Shown here: one piece after another, positions 1 to 8,588 of the stretch
Layout: each line of letters begins with the position of its first letter
How positions within the stretch are numbered: the first letter of the stretch is position 1
DNA from: Bacteroidota bacterium
GTDB lineage: Bacteria; Bacteroidota; Bacteroidia; Chitinophagales; Saprospiraceae
Length of the DNA: 64,000 bases
Direction: 5' to 3'
Assembly (NCBI GenBank): GCA_024743405.1
Contig: JANSWP010000013.1
Coordinates: 41,837-105,836 of the forward strand
Translations under genes and position numbers: made by a program
Notes under the pieces: model-generated
Databases searched by the model: none
Seen by the model: the letters and a program-made list of their open reading frames with translations, nothing else
Told to the model about the DNA's origin: nothing

Positions 1-1240
1 AAATTCTTATTCTGCCATTATTGATGCCAATGTTACTACGATTTTGGTTGCAATGGTTTTGGCGAAATTTGGATTAGGTCCTATTAAAGGTTTTGCAGTG
101 GTGTTAATTATTGGTGTATTGGCTTCCTTGTTTACTGCCGTTTTAGTGGGTCGATTAATGATTGACTGGTGGACAAGTAAAGATAGAAACCTTACCTTTT
201 GGACACCACCTTCAAGGAATGCATTCGCTAATTTAGATATAGATTGGTTAGGAAAGAGAAAGGTTGCCTACATGGTGTCTGGAGCGATTATTTTGGCAGG
301 TCTTGGTTCCATGTTTACGCGTGGTTTTGACCTTGGTGTAGATTTCAAAGGTGGATATTCTTACAATATCCAATTTGTTGGGGATGCACCAAATGCTGAA
401 ACAATACGTACAACTTTGACAGGTGTGTTTGATGGAAAAACTCCAGTTGTGAAGGCAGTAGATTCTCAAAATACCTACAATGTTGTAACTGATTACCTTG
501 TTGATAGTAGTGAGGATGATGCTGCGGAGCAAGTAATGTCCAAATTACATGAGGGAATCAATTCTATTGCAGGAACGAATGTAAGTCTTGATGCTTTTAA
601 AAATCCTGATGGTATTGGTACTCATGTTGAAAGCTCTAGTAAGGTTGGACCAACCATTGCAGATGATATTAAGACAAGTTCTTATTATGCGACTATATTC
701 TCCTTATTGTTAATTTTCTTGTACATCTTTATTCGATTTAGCAAGTGGCAATATAGTGCAGGTGCGGTGGCAGCATTATTCCATGATGTATTAGTGGTGA
801 TGGGTATCTTTTCTATCTTCCACGGTATCCTTGGATTCTCAATGGAAATTGATCAACCATTTATCGCTGCGATTCTGACTGTAATTGGTTATTCGATAAA
901 TGATACAGTGGTTGTATTTGACCGTATTCGGGAGTTTATGGGTGTTTATACTGGAAAATCGAAAGAAGAGATCATCAATAAAGCGATTAACTCCACAGTG
1001 AGTAGAACGGTTATTACTTCTGTAACGACAATGTTTGTGGTTTTAATATTGTTCTTATTTGGTGGAGGTAGTATTAAAGGTTTTGCATTCGCATTATTGA
1101 TAGGTATTATTGTTGGTACCTATTCTTCAATATTCGTTGCAACTCCTGTAATGTCTGATTTATCAGGGGAGTTGAAAGCAAAAGAAGTTAAAAAGTCTAA
1201 GAAATCTTCTTTTTCAAGAAGAGCTTCTGAAGCAAAATAA
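1..1240 (+). CDS. secDF: Protein translocase SecDF, C-terminal part (5' end outside the window)
   Basis: This is the C-terminal 412 residues of a fused SecD-SecF, the proton-driven membrane component that helps pull secreted proteins across the inner membrane. The frame is open from base 2, so the gene begins outside the window; a TTG at 44 is not the real start. The first residues hold the SecD motif DANVTTI followed by the last SecD membrane helices. SecF then begins near base 230, with its first helix, the DLGVDFKGG motif, a periplasmic domain, and five further helices that include VGPTIADDI and YSINDTVVVFDRIRE, typical of SecF. The fusion is the usual arrangement in Bacteroidota. The tail is lysine- and serine-rich. 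A strong terminator follows 22 bases after the stop codon. Confidence 0.96.
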   Translation, partial: NSYSAIIDANVTTILVAMVLAKFGLGPIKGFAVVLIIGVLASLFTAVLVGRLMIDWWTSKDRNLTFWTPPSRNAFANLDIDWLGKRKVAYMVSGAIILAGLGSMFTRGFDLGVDFKGGYSYNIQFVGDAPNAETIRTTLTGVFDGKTPVVKAVDSQNTYNVVTDYLVDSSEDDAAEQVMSKLHEGINSIAGTNVSLDAFKNPDGIGTHVESSSKVGPTIADDIKTSSYYATIFSLLLIFLYIFIRFSKWQYSAGAVAALFHDVLVVMGIFSIFHGILGFSMEIDQPFIAAILTVIGYSINDTVVVFDRIREFMGVYTGKSKEEIINKAINSTVSRTVITSVTTMFVVLILFLFGGGSIKGFAFALLIGIIVGTYSSIFVATPVMSDLSGELKAKEVKKSKKSSFSRRASEAK

Positions 1241-1262
1241 TTTAGTTTATTTTTAGATTATT

Positions 1263-1298
1263 AAAGCCCCAATCGATGCAAATCGGTTGGGGCTTTTT
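1263..1298 (+). terminator. Intrinsic terminator of secDF
   Basis: The arms AAAGCCCCAA and TTGGGGCTTT are extended by CG/CG pairs and followed by a T run. It lies just after the secDF stop codon. Confidence 0.85.
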
Positions 1299-1336
1299 TA
1301 TGGTTATATGTTTCATTAATTATGATTTAAAATAAG

Positions 1337-1515
1337 GGAGCAGAAAATAAATAAAGTACCCAAATTTTGCACAGCTATTTTTTCTTCAGTCGAGGCAAAA
1401 AAAGCAGACATACCCATAGGTTTGGCGAGTATTTTTAACGAAAAATGAAGGAAAAAGAGCAAGTGAAATGGGTAGGTGATTTATTTCCTCCTCCATAACT
1501 TAACCTTTAAGGCAT
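1337..1515 (+). repeat. Dispersed structured element, copy 1
   Basis: First of four related intergenic elements. It contains the core TGGCGAGTATTTTTAAC at 1423-1439. Helix A is 1378-1388 with 1446-1456 (11 bp, one G-U). Helix B is ACATACCCAT at 1408-1417 with ATGGGTAGGT at 1468-1477 (9 of 10 pairs). An outer stem joins 1337-1352 to 1479-1494 (14 of 16 pairs). A and B interleave, so both together would form a pseudoknot. Sequence similarity to copy 2 runs to GGCAT at 1511-1515. No coding potential was seen. Strand is the orientation of the core. Confidence 0.7.
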
Positions 1516-1518
1516 AGT

Positions 1519-1551
1519 AAAAAAAAGTGTCATCTACAATGCAGATGACAC
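1519..1551 (-). terminator. Terminator-like hairpin, minus-strand polarity
   Basis: GTGTCATCT at 1527-1535 pairs perfectly with AGATGACAC at 1543-1551, and on the minus strand the stem is followed by eight T. That is the form of an intrinsic terminator for leftward transcription, but no minus-strand gene lies to its right. It may block antisense transcripts, end a small RNA, or be an operator. Confidence 0.45.
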
Positions 1552-1606
1552 GACAACATAACCATGAAAATAATTAACCAAACTTTATTAAATCTTATAT
1601 CTATAT

Positions 1607-1622
1607 AGTGTCAGCTGACACT
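1607..1622. promoter_or_regulatory. 16-bp perfect palindrome, possible operator
   Basis: AGTGTCAGCTGACACT is a perfect palindrome in AT-rich intergenic DNA about 320 bases before the gamma-glutamyltransferase gene. It shares the GTGTCA half-site with the hairpin at 1527-1551. Binding by a dimeric regulator is an inference. Confidence 0.35.
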
Positions 1623-1941
1623 GAAATAAATGTTTTCTTTTTAGATAATTGTAATATAATTTCTTGAGATAAGACGCTTTAGAAAATTGAATTTTATTAA
1701 TTATTCAATTGAGGTCTGTGAGAAAAGTATAATAGTAATAGTTTATTTCTTTTGAAAAAGATAATAAGTAGTCCTTAAATTCTAACATGTGTGAGGGGTA
1801 CAATTACTTGATTGAAATAAGGAATATTTTGAAAAATGAGTATTCAAAATTCAAGATTTCAAATCGTTAATGTAACTTGTTGTTTTATAATTAGTGTTTC
1901 ACTTTATATATATTTATATGTTTAACAAGTACAATGCCAAA

Positions 1942-3654
1942 ATGAAACGAATTAACCAACTTTATTTTCTACTTCTTTTGTCCCTATTTTTTTCATGCAG
2001 GAAATCTAAAGTGGTTCCTATTTATGATATTCAAAAAAGTGTTATTTCCGAAGAAGCTATGGTCGTATCTGCTCATCCGCTTTCTTCAAAAGTAGGTTCA
2101 GATATCATGAAAAAGGGAGGAAATGCTGTTGATGCAATTATCGGTGTACAGTTTGCACTCGCAGTGGTATATCCAAGAGCGGGTAACATTGGAGGTGGAG
2201 GCTTTATGGTCATTAGAACAAAAGACGGTAAAGCGGCAAGCCTAGACTATCGCGAAAAAGCACCTTTGGCTGCAACCAATGACATGTATTTGGATGAGAA
2301 TGGTGACCCAATCGATAGTCTAAGCCGTATGGGTCATTTAGCTGTAGGTGTGCCAGGAACTGTGGCTGGAATGATAGAAGCGCATCAAAAATATGGACAA
2401 ATTGGTGATTTTAAAGAATTGATTCAACCAGCTATTGACCTTGCCAAAAATGGATTTAAAATAACAATCACAGAAGCCAACCGCCTTAATGAATATCAAG
2501 ATAGATTTAAGGCAGTAAACAAAACGGGAAAACCATTTGTGAAAAATGAAGAATGGAAAGAGGGAGATATATTTGTTCAGCATGATTTGTCAAAAACCTT
2601 AGAGCGCATAAGAGATAATGGGAAAGCAGGTTTTTATGAAGGGGAGACTGCCGATAAATTAGTTGCTGAAATGGAGCGAGGCGGCGGTTTAATCACTCAT
2701 GAAGATTTGAAAAAGTATGATGCTATTTGGAGAGACCCGGTCGATGATTATTATAAGGATTTTCGGATAATCACAATGCCACCACCATCTAGTGGAGGAA
2801 TTGCCCTGATGCAATTATTGAATATTGTTGAAGATTATCCTGTTAATGATTGGGGATTCCAGTCTCCAAAATCTATTCATTTGATGGCTGAAGCGATGCG
2901 CCGAGTTTATGCCGATAGAGCCGAGTATTTGGGCGATACAGATTTTTATCCAGTACCAAAAGATTCATTGTTAAATGAAGAATATCTCGATGCTCGAATG
3001 GCTAATTTTGAGATGAATAAAGCCACTCCTAGTGATACGATTTATGCTGGTGATTTTAATTTGCCAGAACATTTTGAGACTACTCATACCTCCGTGGTAG
3101 ACTCGGAAGGCAATGCTGCTTCCGTGACAACTACCTTAAACTTGAACTATGGCTCTAAAGTAGTGGTAGAGGGTGCTGGATTCCTTTTAAATGACGAAAT
3201 GGATGATTTCAGTGCCAAACCTGGGGTTCCTAATTATTTTGGATTGATTGGAAATGAAGCGAATGCCATTCAACCAGAAAAACGAATGTTAAGTAGCATG
3301 ACACCGACCATTGTCGAGAAGGATAACAAATTATTTATGGTAGTGGGGGCTCCTGGTGGATCTACGATTATTACTGCTGTTTTTCAGACTTTCATCAATG
3401 TTGCGGAACATAATATGGACTTAAAAGATGCCGTACATGCTAATCGTTTTCACCATCAATGGTTGCCCGACGAAATTAAAATGGAGGAAGGGTGCATTGA
3501 TTCCTTAACTAGACATGCATTAATTGCCAAAGGACATCATTTTAATGAAGTTAAAAGGCTGGCTGTAATAAAAGCCATCTTAGCTTTACCTGATGGAAAA
3601 TTGCATGGAGTAGGGGATTGGCGGAATCCAGATGATCATGCAGAGGGATACTAA
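1942..3654 (+). CDS. ggt: Gamma-glutamyltransferase, lipoprotein
   Basis: Gamma-glutamyltransferase of the N-terminal nucleophile family, which removes or transfers the gamma-glutamyl group of glutathione and related peptides. The ATG at 1942 is preferred over a GTG at 1894 because it begins a clean lipoprotein signal ending in LFFSC, so the protein is probably anchored on the periplasmic or outer face. Family marks are all present: GGNAVDAI, the autocleavage and nucleophile site TTHTSVVD (first Thr is about residue 380; the enzyme would split there into large and small subunits), FLLNDEMDDFS with the lid loop KPGVPN, MLSSMTPT, GAPGGSTIIT, and FHHQWLPDE. The residue after TTH is Thr where E. 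coli has Tyr. It stands alone, behind about 700 bases of intergenic DNA that hold a dispersed element and palindromes. Confidence 0.93.
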   Translation: MKRINQLYFLLLLSLFFSCRKSKVVPIYDIQKSVISEEAMVVSAHPLSSKVGSDIMKKGGNAVDAIIGVQFALAVVYPRAGNIGGGGFMVIRTKDGKAASLDYREKAPLAATNDMYLDENGDPIDSLSRMGHLAVGVPGTVAGMIEAHQKYGQIGDFKELIQPAIDLAKNGFKITITEANRLNEYQDRFKAVNKTGKPFVKNEEWKEGDIFVQHDLSKTLERIRDNGKAGFYEGETADKLVAEMERGGGLITHEDLKKYDAIWRDPVDDYYKDFRIITMPPPSSGGIALMQLLNIVEDYPVNDWGFQSPKSIHLMAEAMRRVYADRAEYLGDTDFYPVPKDSLLNEEYLDARMANFEMNKATPSDTIYAGDFNLPEHFETTHTSVVDSEGNAASVTTTLNLNYGSKVVVEGAGFLLNDEMDDFSAKPGVPNYFGLIGNEANAIQPEKRMLSSMTPTIVEKDNKLFMVVGAPGGSTIITAVFQTFINVAEHNMDLKDAVHANRFHHQWLPDEIKMEEGCIDSLTRHALIAKGHHFNEVKRLAVIKAILALPDGKLHGVGDWRNPDDHAEGY

Positions 3655-3665
3655 TGAAATGAATA

Positions 3666-3708
3666 AACAATCGAGGTTGTATCACTTAGGGATACAACCC
3701 CGATTGTT
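3666..3708. terminator. Bidirectional hairpin between convergent genes
   Basis: AACAATCG-A-GGTTGTATC pairs with GATACAACC-C-CGATTGTT around a 7-nt loop, an 18-nt arm with one mismatch. It sits between the gamma-glutamyltransferase stop and the end of the leftward M56 fragment. There is no T run on either side, so its strength as a terminator is uncertain. Confidence 0.55.
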
Positions 3709-3720
3709 AGGTAATAATGA

Positions 3721-4164
3721 TTACTCTACTTTTCTTTTTCGACTATTTTCATAACTTTTAATTTTCAATTGAATATACTCTTGAAGGGTCTCAAACTTCT
3801 TTCCGTTAGATCTCTCATTTTTAATGAATGTTTCATCCACATCATTAATTTTCGATTGAATTAAATCTTGATACGAAGCATCCTTGAAACCTAAATCCTT
3901 CATGGATTTAATGTATGTTGCGTCTACATCATGAATTGAAAATTGAATAATTTCTTGAATCCCTAAATCAGTATAACCCAAAGCACTGAAATCACTTATT
4001 TCTTTTGCATTTACATCGTGAATCGCAGCTTGAATCATTTCATTAGTTGACAAATCGCCTAAGCCAGCGGCTTTCAATTCTTTTATATAATCGGCATTGA
4101 TATCATGAATGCCGAATTGAATTATTTCATTGAAGGATAAATTTTCGAAGCCTGCATTTTTCAA
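3721..4164 (-). CDS. M56-like fragment: C-terminal repeats 8-12 after the internal stop
   Basis: 147 codons in the same frame as the fragment at 4177-5781, separated from it only by the TAA and four codons; the nominal start is a TTG. It holds the end of repeat 8 and repeats 9-12, ending in a basic tail. It has no signal or initiation context of its own and is best read as the 3' part of the same gene. Confidence 0.4.
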   Translation of the reverse strand: MKNAGFENLSFNEIIQFGIHDINADYIKELKAAGLGDLSTNEMIQAAIHDVNAKEISDFSALGYTDLGIQEIIQFSIHDVDATYIKSMKDLGFKDASYQDLIQSKINDVDETFIKNERSNGKKFETLQEYIQLKIKSYENSRKRKVE

Positions 4165-4176
4165 TTTCTTTATATT

Positions 4177-5781
4177 TTATGCACTAATATCATGTATAGC
4201 AGCTTGGACAATTTCATTCGTATTCAAATCTAATCCCGCGCTTTTTAATTCTTTTAAATACTCCGCATCGATATCGTGAATTCCAAATTGAACAATTTCA
4301 TCGAAGCTCATATTGGAAAAGCCAGCAGAACTGAGTTCTTTAATATAATTGGCATCAATATCATGAATTCCTGCTTGTACCATTTGCTGAGTAGTCAAAT
4401 CCAAACCAGAATCTTTTATTTTTTTAATGAAATCATCATCAATATCGTGGATAGCAAATTGAATGATTTCTTTAAAGCTTAAATCTTTAAATCCTGCCTC
4501 TAATAATTCTTTTAAATAATTTGCATCGATATCATGAATGGCAGCTTGGACAATTTCTTGAGGCTCAAGGTTCGTTAAGCCGGCAGTCTTTAAAGCTTTA
4601 ATATAGCTTGCATCAATGCCATGGATACCAAATTGTACGATTTGTTTAAAAGTCATATTTGGATAACCCTCTGCTTTTATTGACCGGATATAGTCAGGAC
4701 TCAAATCATGAATTCCAGCTTGTACGACATCTTTGGCTGTCAAGTCTTGATTTAAAAGATCTTTCATTTTCATAACATAGTCCATATCAATATCATGAAT
4801 CTCAAATTGCATGATGTCCTTTATTGTGATTTTTTCAATGCCTAATTTTTTGGATTTGTCAATGTATTCTTTCACCTTTTCTTTTGATGAACCATGCACA
4901 GCTAATGACTTTAATTCTTCAATCGAAGGATCATAACCTTGGTCTCGCATGAATTGACTGTAGGATTTATAAATATCCGCCAATGCAAATTGGAAGAGTA
5001 TTTTTTCATCTATTGAAATAAATCCCTGACTTACGAGGTAAGACTTAAAATTGACATTTTCTGAAAAGGAATAAGTGCCTTTTCCTTCAGATCCAGTGAA
5101 TTTTCCTTTAAAAGTAGTAATTCCAGCCTCTCTTTCCAATGTGAAACTGCTACTATTATTAGTGAGCCCTGTAAAATCAGATTTGGCAAAACAGTCTTTT
5201 TTTATCCACCAATTACCTTGTATTTTATCACTTTTTAAATTTATGCATACTTCATCATTTTTAATTTCTGCTGTCCAGTTTCCGTTGATCGGCATTTCAC
5301 CATTAGAGATGATCATTCCTTGAGCAACGATATAAGCATCATCGGTCTCAATAATCATTTTTTCATCATTGTCAGGGTCGTTTGGATCTATACTTTTTGA
5401 GTAGATCGTTTTTTTCGTATCATCTCTATCTTGTTTTTCAATTAATTGATTACTAGATGATTGTGCTGTGGTTTTTACAGCATTTAGAAAAAGAATAGAG
5501 AGCCCAAGGACTGGAAGTAAGAATAAATACTTCCAGCTTGAGCATACGGATGATTTCTTTGCGTTCATCATAAGAATGCGTTTTTTTAAAATTGATTGAT
5601 TATAGTTGTTTGTCAGGTTCAGTGGTAAATTTGGAACAGAAACCTTTAATAAATTCATTTGGTAAATTTTCTTGTCTGTTCCCTCCTTGAGCATTTTGAG
5701 GTCAGTTAAGTATTCTAAGTTATTCACCATCGCTTTTCGATAAAGCCATGCAAATGGATTAAACCATTGAATAATGAACAT
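4177..5781 (-). CDS. M56-like fragment: end of peptidase domain plus repeats 1-8
   Basis: Longest ATG-started part of the decayed gene at 3721-6069 (534 aa). It begins after the zinc motif, so as annotated it lacks HEKIH. It carries WFNPFAWLYRKA, a membrane helix (residues about 85-105), a beta-rich region (about 110-250) and repeats of IHDIDANYIKEL type from about residue 325 to the premature stop. Expression from this ATG alone would not give a working protease; I regard it as part of a pseudogene. Confidence 0.5.
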   Translation of the reverse strand: MFIIQWFNPFAWLYRKAMVNNLEYLTDLKMLKEGTDKKIYQMNLLKVSVPNLPLNLTNNYNQSILKKRILMMNAKKSSVCSSWKYLFLLPVLGLSILFLNAVKTTAQSSSNQLIEKQDRDDTKKTIYSKSIDPNDPDNDEKMIIETDDAYIVAQGMIISNGEMPINGNWTAEIKNDEVCINLKSDKIQGNWWIKKDCFAKSDFTGLTNNSSSFTLEREAGITTFKGKFTGSEGKGTYSFSENVNFKSYLVSQGFISIDEKILFQFALADIYKSYSQFMRDQGYDPSIEELKSLAVHGSSKEKVKEYIDKSKKLGIEKITIKDIMQFEIHDIDMDYVMKMKDLLNQDLTAKDVVQAGIHDLSPDYIRSIKAEGYPNMTFKQIVQFGIHGIDASYIKALKTAGLTNLEPQEIVQAAIHDIDANYLKELLEAGFKDLSFKEIIQFAIHDIDDDFIKKIKDSGLDLTTQQMVQAGIHDIDANYIKELSSAGFSNMSFDEIVQFGIHDIDAEYLKELKSAGLDLNTNEIVQAAIHDISA

Positions 5782-6343
5782 TAATTCAGCAATAAGGATG
5801 TCTAGGGTGTGTTTGTCTTTAATATGTATCTTTTCATGTTCGATAATGAGATTATAAGTATCCCAATCATATTTGGTTGGGTTGATGAAAATGATATTTA
5901 AAAAGGAAAAGGGGGCTACATCTTGGCTTAATTCAACTATGCGAAAAGAGCCATCTTTTATGTTGGGGTTCCTAAGAATCTTGAAAACTATGCAGTCAGA
6001 TAGATAAAAGAATTTTTTGCAGCGAAAGTAGCCGGCTGAAAAGAAAAATTTATCGACAACATGTTGGTTTCAAACCTGGCTTAAGAGCCTAATTGGTTTT
6101 CATACTAAACGGTTAATTTAAAGAAAATTTATATGAAGCGACGTCTAAATTTGGATGCTACCCATCACCGAGTTAACTTTACGGGATCAGATAAAAAGAA
6201 AAGTATTCGTTGTTTCTTTTTAAATCTTTAGGATCCAACGACAATAAAAGAAGCTAGCGAGTAAAGTCCTTTCAATTGAAAGGGTTTATCGATAAAATAA
6301 ATTTTGACTATTTCTTAGTCACATAACTTGAGAACACTTTTGT

Positions 6344-6388
6344 AAGGAGTAATTTCTGGCTGAGAGGCGAGATTGCTCCTTTTTTTAT
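6344..6388 (+). terminator. Terminator-like hairpin with plus-strand T run
   Basis: AAGGAGTAAT at 6344-6353 pairs with ATTGCTCCTT at 6372-6381 (one mismatch), followed on the plus strand by seven T. No rightward gene precedes it; the leftward lipoprotein gene ends at 6385. It may serve that gene from the other strand or end an unseen rightward transcript. The rest of 6070-6384 shows only a perfect palindrome, CCTTTCAATTGAAAGG at 6268-6283. Confidence 0.35.
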
Positions 6389-8487
6389 TGAGTATCTAAG
6401 AATAATTTCAACCCTATTTTCATATCAAGTCCACTATCCGTCAAAATAGAAACAGGAACATTGCCATTTTCACTTGAATCAAGTCTTAATTCAAAAATGG
6501 TTTCTTTCGCTTCATCCATTTGAAATATTTGATCTTGGCTAAGATTAATAAAGGTTTCTCCAATAAAATTTCCATTAGAGTCAACAATCCCTTCATCATT
6601 CACAATCCCAGATGAAAGGGTTGTATTTTCAATTAAAATGGTTGAGTTACCTGCAAAACCGACGGTCAAAATATCTAAAGTGACCTTAAAAGGCATGCTG
6701 TTTTCGTATAATAGTTTTAACTCTCCTTCTCTAATATCTTCTATGGTTAGTTCATCTTCTAAATCAAAAGAGAAGGCATCAACCGTATCTCTATAAATAA
6801 TATTATTAGCTCTCAATTCGAAAGGCAGGTCGAATGTCCCATTCAAAATCAACTCTGAACTTTTTGTAACAAAATTGATTTCTCCTTGATTGCCTTTTGA
6901 GTTTATTTCAGCTGAACCCTCATATTCAAATAGACTCGGATAAATTGACAAAAAATCCGAAATATTTGAGTTCTCCTGATCAATTAAATATTCACCAAAA
7001 ATGGTTTCTCCAAATTGGTCAAAGGTAGGATAGGGAATATCAAATTCAGGTGCTTCCAATTGCTGATCTGGATCTAAAATACCAAAGGAAGTCATTTGAA
7101 AATCTAGTAATATAGGAACACCGAAAGAGTTCTCTGATTCGAGCTTGAGGGTGGCATTATCAAAATATGTTGCAGCGCTGTTTTCATTAATAAACCCAAA
7201 ATCAAAACCTAAATCGATAGAACCAAGATCAATGTTTTCTTTAAACTTTCCGAAATATCCAAAAGCATTTTTTACCTGAATATTTGACATTTCAAATCTG
7301 AAAGAAAGCACATCCTGAGCATCAAATAGGACTAGAGAATTGGTAGGATCTTCAACCTGTGCCTCCAATTCGACCAGCATTTTATTGAATGGCTGATTCT
7401 GATTTTGATCCAAAAATATTGAGGTACCCGAAAAGTCAATCATCCCTGTTATAGAATCATTTACTCCAGTAGGGGGCAAGGTCATACTTACATTTAGCGG
7501 ATTACCATTTTTTATCACATTTGGAAAGATGATAGTCACTTTTAACTCTAGAGAAAAATCAGACATCATCGAATAGTTCATTATTCCGTTGTCTAAATCA
7601 ATTTGCGCCAATTCTGAATCATTACTTGGTTCGAAATCTACAAAGGTAGAGTCCTTAAGAACCTCATTTCCCATTAATCGAACTTCTCCATCAGTAATAA
7701 TAAAATCACTAAGCACTATTTCAATTTCTAATTCACTGGCCAAGTCTACAAGAACAGGGTTAGTGTTGGCCGGAGAAGTCAGGCTCGGAATTAAAAAAGA
7801 AATTTCATTATTAATATTTTGATTGGCAATTACCAATTCTTCAGTTCGAGTTTCTCCAACAGGGATAGATGGAAAAGTAATGGTACCTACATTTTGCCCA
7901 GCAATTTCATCGTATATAATTAGACTAAGGTCCTGAATGTCAATAAAATACCCGTTGTGTAAGGTAAGCTGAATAATACCATATTCAACTTGAATAGAAG
8001 TAAATTCATCGAAAGGCTCCAATGGTACTTTTAAATCAACTTGTTCGTCAATCGCCATAGTTGGGACACTCTGTCCATTGTTATTTTGGAAAAACTGTTG
8101 AATGGCTGGATTATTAAATTCATTTAGGAATTGCTCAAATGGTACAGTGGTATTTTTAGAATAATTATTCAATTGGATTTTTCCAATAGATTCCTTGTAG
8201 TAGCCTGTTACATTCAAAGAGTCTGTTATTTCCTCAAAAAAATCTTCCGCTTTAATTAATGCTAGGCTATCTTCCTGATGCAATAATTGTATCCCATTAT
8301 TGTTATCTACACTTAATATAGAGTCATCTTCCAAAAGGTCATTTACTTCAAATGAGATATCTGCAAGTGGGAAAGCTAAAGTGCCTTGATAATTCACTTT
8401 AATTTCATCGATTTTATTGATGCATGAATGTAAAAGAAAGAGAATGCTTATGGCACTCAGGAGCATAAATTGGTGTTTCACAGCCAA
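6385..8487 (-). CDS. Large lipoprotein of unknown function
   Basis: A 700-aa protein that I do not recognise by domain. The N-terminus is a lipoprotein signal ending in LLHSC; an inner Met (residue 8) is an alternative start. The rest has no membrane segment and is rich in alternating hydrophobic and polar residues with many Asp, Asn, Ser and Thr, suggesting an all-beta secreted protein made of several sandwich-like domains. There is no C-terminal sorting domain, so anchoring would be by lipid. It is about 100 bases downstream of the leftward AarF-type kinase gene and could be co-transcribed with it. Function unknown. Confidence 0.75.
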   Translation of the reverse strand: MAVKHQFMLLSAISILFLLHSCINKIDEIKVNYQGTLAFPLADISFEVNDLLEDDSILSVDNNNGIQLLHQEDSLALIKAEDFFEEITDSLNVTGYYKESIGKIQLNNYSKNTTVPFEQFLNEFNNPAIQQFFQNNNGQSVPTMAIDEQVDLKVPLEPFDEFTSIQVEYGIIQLTLHNGYFIDIQDLSLIIYDEIAGQNVGTITFPSIPVGETRTEELVIANQNINNEISFLIPSLTSPANTNPVLVDLASELEIEIVLSDFIITDGEVRLMGNEVLKDSTFVDFEPSNDSELAQIDLDNGIMNYSMMSDFSLELKVTIIFPNVIKNGNPLNVSMTLPPTGVNDSITGMIDFSGTSIFLDQNQNQPFNKMLVELEAQVEDPTNSLVLFDAQDVLSFRFEMSNIQVKNAFGYFGKFKENIDLGSIDLGFDFGFINENSAATYFDNATLKLESENSFGVPILLDFQMTSFGILDPDQQLEAPEFDIPYPTFDQFGETIFGEYLIDQENSNISDFLSIYPSLFEYEGSAEINSKGNQGEINFVTKSSELILNGTFDLPFELRANNIIYRDTVDAFSFDLEDELTIEDIREGELKLLYENSMPFKVTLDILTVGFAGNSTILIENTTLSSGIVNDEGIVDSNGNFIGETFINLSQDQIFQMDEAKETIFELRLDSSENGNVPVSILTDSGLDMKIGLKLFLDTQ

Positions 8488-8588
8488 GGGGATATTTTAT
8501 TGATTGGGGATAAATGAAAGAAGGAACAATCAAACCCAAAATTCATTTAACTCCAATTCTTAGGGATGCGGATAGAATATATGTAAAT

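Larger units (their letters stand above)
3721..6069 (-). pseudogene. Decayed M56 (BlaR1/MecR1-like) peptidase gene with C-terminal 30-aa repeat array
   Basis: Reading leftward from 6069 the frame is open to 3721 except for one TAA at 4177-4179. The upstream part, before the first ATG at 5781, still encodes typical M56 sequence, including VAPFSFLNIIFIN and the zinc motif HEKIH (5838-5824), then WFNPFAWLYRKA and NLEYLTD. The roughly 140 N-terminal residues normal for the family (membrane helices) are missing: stop codons precede 6069 and no homologous frame was found up to 6384. After a membrane helix near 5520 comes a region of unclear fold, then about 12 repeats of about 30 residues built on IHDIDANYIKEL. 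The stop falls in repeat 8, and the repeats beyond it remain well conserved and in frame, so the lesion looks recent. No BlaI-type repressor gene is adjacent. Confidence 0.75.

Noticed and set aside
1650..1800. Short leftward frame of about 29 codons that could be ended by the minus-strand terminator at 1519-1551
   Set aside because: Too short, AT-rich and tyrosine-run-rich with no start signal; not enough to call a gene.
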